Made by a program: the position numbers and the translations under genes. The notes beneath the pieces are model-generated. The model was not told the origin of the DNA. It did no database searches and worked only from the letters and a program-made list of their open reading frames with translations. DNA of 64,000 nt from Demequina muriae (GTDB lineage Bacteria; Actinomycetota; Actinomycetes; Actinomycetales; Demequinaceae), in NCBI RefSeq assembly GCF_030418295.1, contig NZ_JAUHQA010000001.1, positions 372,001-436,000 on the forward strand. The letters are read 5' to 3'. Shown here piece after piece: positions 61,680 through 64,000 of this stretch (positions are counted from its first letter, which is position 1; the number at the start of each line of letters is the position of its first letter).

Positions 61680-63605
61680 CTATTGCATCCGGTCGGGGCG
61701 AGACGCTTCCCGCTCTGCACGAGAGGCCTTGCCTCGCGACACAAGTCCCGCCAGGAACTCCCGCGTCTCTTCGTCGGTCGAGTACAGGACCGTCCCCAAC
61801 ATGCCTCGAGTCAGCAGCACTTTGTAGATGTTCCGAACGTTGCGGTCGAATGTTTCGTCGCTGACCGACTTGCGACTCCTGAAGGCCGGGTCCTTGTTGA
61901 ATTCTCGCTGGCTGACAAACCTGCCGTTTCGCACGACAAGGTCTGGCCCGAAGATCATCCCGTTCCAGTCGTACTCAAAGCCTTGCGCTGTATAGACACA
62001 GCCAACTTGTCCGAATCCACCTGCTTCAGTCGCCCACAGCGCCGAAGGCGGGATGTCACCAAGCCGGCGCTTAAGCGGAGAGTTCCAGGGTCGCCTCCAG
62101 TCTCCGATCACCACGTCATCGACCAGTTGACCGTCTTTAACATCAGACCACTTCCAGCAATAGCCGGCTGTCATGCGCGCGGAGTATCCTTCGGCTCGCT
62201 TTCGCGCTAACCGCTCTTCGAGCTCGTGAACCGAGTCGACAACCTCAACCGCAAAGGCGTCCTCGTGCCGCCAATCAGCAGGTCCTCCACTTCCGAGTCC
62301 CAACAACCCAAGCACCCACTCGATGTAGGCGGCGCTCCCGCCGGCACGGTATTGCGCATTCAAGTCGACCTGGCTCACCCACAAGCCACGGGTGGCGGCG
62401 TACGCGCGAATATCCGCGACACTGCCAAGTTCACCGGGCTTCACGACCTGGTGCTCATCGAGAAGAAATACAGGCACTCGCGCAGCGTCGACGAGCTCCT
62501 CAATCTGCGGTCTCGCTGCCACGCGCTTTGTTTGAGGCGTGTAGCGGTTCACTGACTGTTCACGGATTCGGTGCGCCTCGTCGAGAATCAGCACGTCGAG
62601 TCCATTCCGCTCGGCTTCCATGAAGTTGAAGAAGTACTTGAAGAGCGCTTGCGTCGATGTTGACCCCTTGCCCGCGACCTTGCGCAATGTCTCGGTGAAC
62701 GAGCGCGATCCCGTCGCATGGAGCGCAGGCCGACCCTGGCGCGCCAGTTCGCCGAGCAGCGACAGCGCGATGACACTCTTGCCCGATCCCGGACCGCCAG
62801 TGACGATCACGACCTCCTTCGAGTCAGCGGACCGCGCCGTCTCGACCGCGCGCATTACCAACTCGAACGCGACCCGCTGTTCGTCCAACAGAATGAACTG
62901 TTCCCGCTCCCGAATCTCGGCCGCCGCGACCTGAAGTAATTGCTTCGAGGGCGCGATGGCCGAACTGAGGAACGCATCGGCCGGCGCCGCGCCGCTCGCA
63001 GGCGCCAAGCGCGAGGCAAGGAAATCGGCGAACTGCCCCCGGCGCTGGCCAGTGAACATCCGGCCTTCGTCACTGGGCGCGACGGACCACAATTCGGCGA
63101 CACCCGCGTCGTCCGCGTTGTGCAAGTACGCGGCACCCACGAGCGACTCGGGTGCCGCTTCGAGGCCTCGCACGAAGTCCCGGTAGTACCGCGCGTACTC
63201 GCCGACCTGCAGGGCGGGGTGCAGCACCGGGTTGTAGGCGATGCCATCAACGTCGACCAGCGTCTCTGAGTCTTCGTGGCGCCGGGCCTTCGTCCACTGC
63301 TTGAGCTCCACGACCACGTACGACGGGGCACCGGTGGTCGGATGTACGCCCGCGAGCACCACGTCGGCTCGCTTGCTCGTGAGTGGGAGCCTGTGCTCGA
63401 GGAGTACCTCGACGTCGCCGAGCCCTGAGTCATCAAGGACGCTTGCGAGCTGCGGGATGCTGTTGCGCCACGACTGGCGCTCGTTGGCACCAGGGATGCC
63501 GAGTCCGTGGAACAGGAACATGCCAGCGAGAGCTTCCTCGACGACGGAGAAATCGCTTCTTGCGTAGTGAGCAAGAGAACGGGCACTGTGGCGAACGACC
63601 TGCAA
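61680..63605 (-). CDS. DUF2075-type ATPase with N-terminal PD-(D/E)xK-like nuclease
   Basis: The 641-residue protein has a nuclease-like N-terminus with Asp81 (KRADVVLAG) and Glu100/Lys102 (VVVELKQW), the PD-(D/E)xK pattern. The ATPase/helicase core has Walker A GGPGSGKS (270-277) and a DEAH box (342-345 in LILDEAHRI), plus QVDLNAQYRAGGSAAYI and the C-terminal GCVYTAQGFEYDWNGMIFGPDLV. This is the DUF2075 (Schlafen group 3-like) family. It should process nucleic acid in an ATP-dependent way. It has one native 10-mer copy at 62973, so it may be an older resident than the helicase. Confidence 0.88.
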   Translation of the reverse strand: MQVVRHSARSLAHYARSDFSVVEEALAGMFLFHGLGIPGANERQSWRNSIPQLASVLDDSGLGDVEVLLEHRLPLTSKRADVVLAGVHPTTGAPSYVVVELKQWTKARRHEDSETLVDVDGIAYNPVLHPALQVGEYARYYRDFVRGLEAAPESLVGAAYLHNADDAGVAELWSVAPSDEGRMFTGQRRGQFADFLASRLAPASGAAPADAFLSSAIAPSKQLLQVAAAEIREREQFILLDEQRVAFELVMRAVETARSADSKEVVIVTGGPGSGKSVIALSLLGELARQGRPALHATGSRSFTETLRKVAGKGSTSTQALFKYFFNFMEAERNGLDVLILDEAHRIREQSVNRYTPQTKRVAARPQIEELVDAARVPVFLLDEHQVVKPGELGSVADIRAYAATRGLWVSQVDLNAQYRAGGSAAYIEWVLGLLGLGSGGPADWRHEDAFAVEVVDSVHELEERLARKRAEGYSARMTAGYCWKWSDVKDGQLVDDVVIGDWRRPWNSPLKRRLGDIPPSALWATEAGGFGQVGCVYTAQGFEYDWNGMIFGPDLVVRNGRFVSQREFNKDPAFRSRKSVSDETFDRNVRNIYKVLLTRGMLGTVLYSTDEETREFLAGLVSRGKASRAEREASRPDRMQ

Positions 63606-63736
63606 CGGAACTCCCTGACAGCCAGAAGACTGCGCGGGAGGCCTATTCGCAGGAGCGAAAGCCTGTCGATGCGCTTACGCCGAGCACACTATCGTGCAGC
63701 GCTGACAACACGAGCGAGGCGTGCGAGAGTCATCCC

Positions 63737-64000
63737 ATGACTGACGCCAACGACTCAATATCTGCGCTCACCGAGGACATTCGCGAGTTCGCTCGCGAGC
63801 GCGACTGGGAGCAGTTCCACGACCCCAAATCCTTAATTCTCGCGCTGGTGGGTGAGGTCGGAGAGCTCGCTGAACTCTTCCAGTGGGTGCCGGCGGCCGA
63901 TGCGGTGACTGAGTTCGCGGAGCCCGCGCGTAAGCAGCGTGCGGAGGAGGAGATGGCCGATGTGCTTACCTATCTTGTGAGACTCGCTGACGTCCTGGGT
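63737..64000 (+). CDS. MazG-like nucleotide pyrophosphohydrolase, cut by the window end
   Basis: The ATG at 63737 opens a frame that continues past 64000; 88 codons are visible. It has the MazG-like helix motifs LVGEVGELAELFQWV and EEEMADVLTYLVRL, whose acidic residues bind Mg. Close relatives of this length act on dCTP or similar nucleotides. It diverges from the DUF2075 gene across 131 bp (63606-63736), which must hold both promoters. I recall the same gene pair in other bacteria; if so, dNTP control may be part of the system. Confidence 0.85.
   Translation, partial: MTDANDSISALTEDIREFARERDWEQFHDPKSLILALVGEVGELAELFQWVPAADAVTEFAEPARKQRAEEEMADVLTYLVRLADVLG

Larger units (their letters stand above)
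54660..63605. mobile_element. putative horizontally acquired defence island
   Basis: From the break in the RecB-like gene to the DUF2075 start the DNA has visibly lower GC, more A/T-ending codons and only one copy of the dispersed 10-mer (62973). It holds a giant helicase-nuclease, an unknown protein, a winged-helix protein and a nuclease-ATPase. No integrase, transposase or tRNA site is visible, so the transfer route is unknown; the left border could lie further left near 53040. Confidence 0.65.
7755..63904. repeat. dispersed 10-mer GGCCGATGCG / CGCATCGGCC (about 34 copies)
   Basis: GGCCGATGCG starts at 8390, 13794, 18627, 25173, 27116, 27167, 29507, 29801, 31240, 36384, 37183, 40272, 46591, 48529, 48554, 52500, 63895. 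CGCATCGGCC starts at 7755, 8618, 13935, 16276, 18706, 19870, 21775, 28698, 29885, 30343, 32836, 39582, 40992, 43910, 45574, 48890, 62973. They were counted by eye, so some may be missed. In genes it is read as Ala-Asp-Ala or Ala-Ser-Ala and forces otherwise rare codons such as TCG and GCA. Orientation is balanced (17 and 17). Confidence 0.85.

Noticed and set aside
54660..63640. CCTGACAG near both island ends (54672 and 63616) as an attachment-site repeat
   Set aside because: Eight shared bases in 9 kb are expected by chance, similarity does not extend and no recombinase is present.
1..64000. tRNA, rRNA and riboswitch genes
   Set aside because: I looked for cloverleaf-like segments, conserved rRNA stretches and known riboswitch cores in the gaps between genes and found none that I can support.

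Overview
The window is 64 kb of very GC-rich DNA with dense, often overlapping genes (many ATGA and GTGA stop/start junctions) and frequent GTG starts. The gene content is actinobacterial: dipZ-sigK-rskA, DUF222/13E12-type HNH endonuclease, DUF2510 and PASTA modules, EcsC, PrsW, a TM0106-type RecB-like nuclease and several actinobacterial DUFs. A group 3b [NiFe]-hydrogenase in a sugar-using background fits a facultatively fermentative member of the Micrococcales (Cellulomonas- or Demequina-like). The genus is inference; there is no rRNA or tRNA gene to anchor it.

Layout. 1-8.6 kb: end of a methyltransferase gene, a membrane protein, an MFS exporter, a PQQ-type sugar dehydrogenase lipoprotein, a regulator, an SDR, and a lipid-linked group (ICMT-like, PlsC-like, patatin). 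8.7-14.4 kb: a glutaminase-STAS-cNMP fusion, then dipZ, two tiny lipoproteins, sigK and rskA, an envelope/redox stress unit with recognisable SigK-like promoters. 14.4-20.4 kb: a membrane-embedded hydrolase, a DLH-like hydrolase, a YbaK-type deacylase and a second MFS. 20.6-27.1 kb: a LacI-controlled carbohydrate ABC importer (no ATPase gene) with an epimerase and an aldo/keto reductase. 27.2-35.6 kb: small hypothetical genes, a SecD-P1-like lipoprotein and sbcDC. The sbcC 3' end is interrupted by a 1.5-kb insertion flanked by 74-bp perfect direct repeats and carrying a DUF2510-PASTA-Ltp-repeat surface protein.

35.6-42.6 kb (minus strand): an eight-gene hydrogenase operon (beta, gamma, small, large, maturation protease, HypC, EamA transporter, DUF6390-like). 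The NAD(P)H-linked enzyme would evolve or consume H2; HypC and the protease mature its large subunit. 42.8-53 kb: accessory genes (MFS, HNH endonuclease with tandem repeats, PrsW, EcsC, a ligase-carrier-acyltransferase fusion, GNAT). 53-63.6 kb: a compositionally distinct, probably horizontally acquired defence-like island. It breaks a TM0106-type nuclease gene after about 90 codons and carries a roughly 1980-residue DUF4011-helicase-Vsr/DUF3320 protein, an unknown protein, a winged-helix protein and a nuclease-ATPase of the DUF2075 class. A MazG-like pyrophosphohydrolase runs off the window end.

The strongest genome-scale signal is a dispersed 10-mer, GGCCGATGCG / CGCATCGGCC. I found about 34 exact copies by eye, where composition predicts about one. 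It lies both within and between genes and is missing from most of the island. I know of no described function for it.
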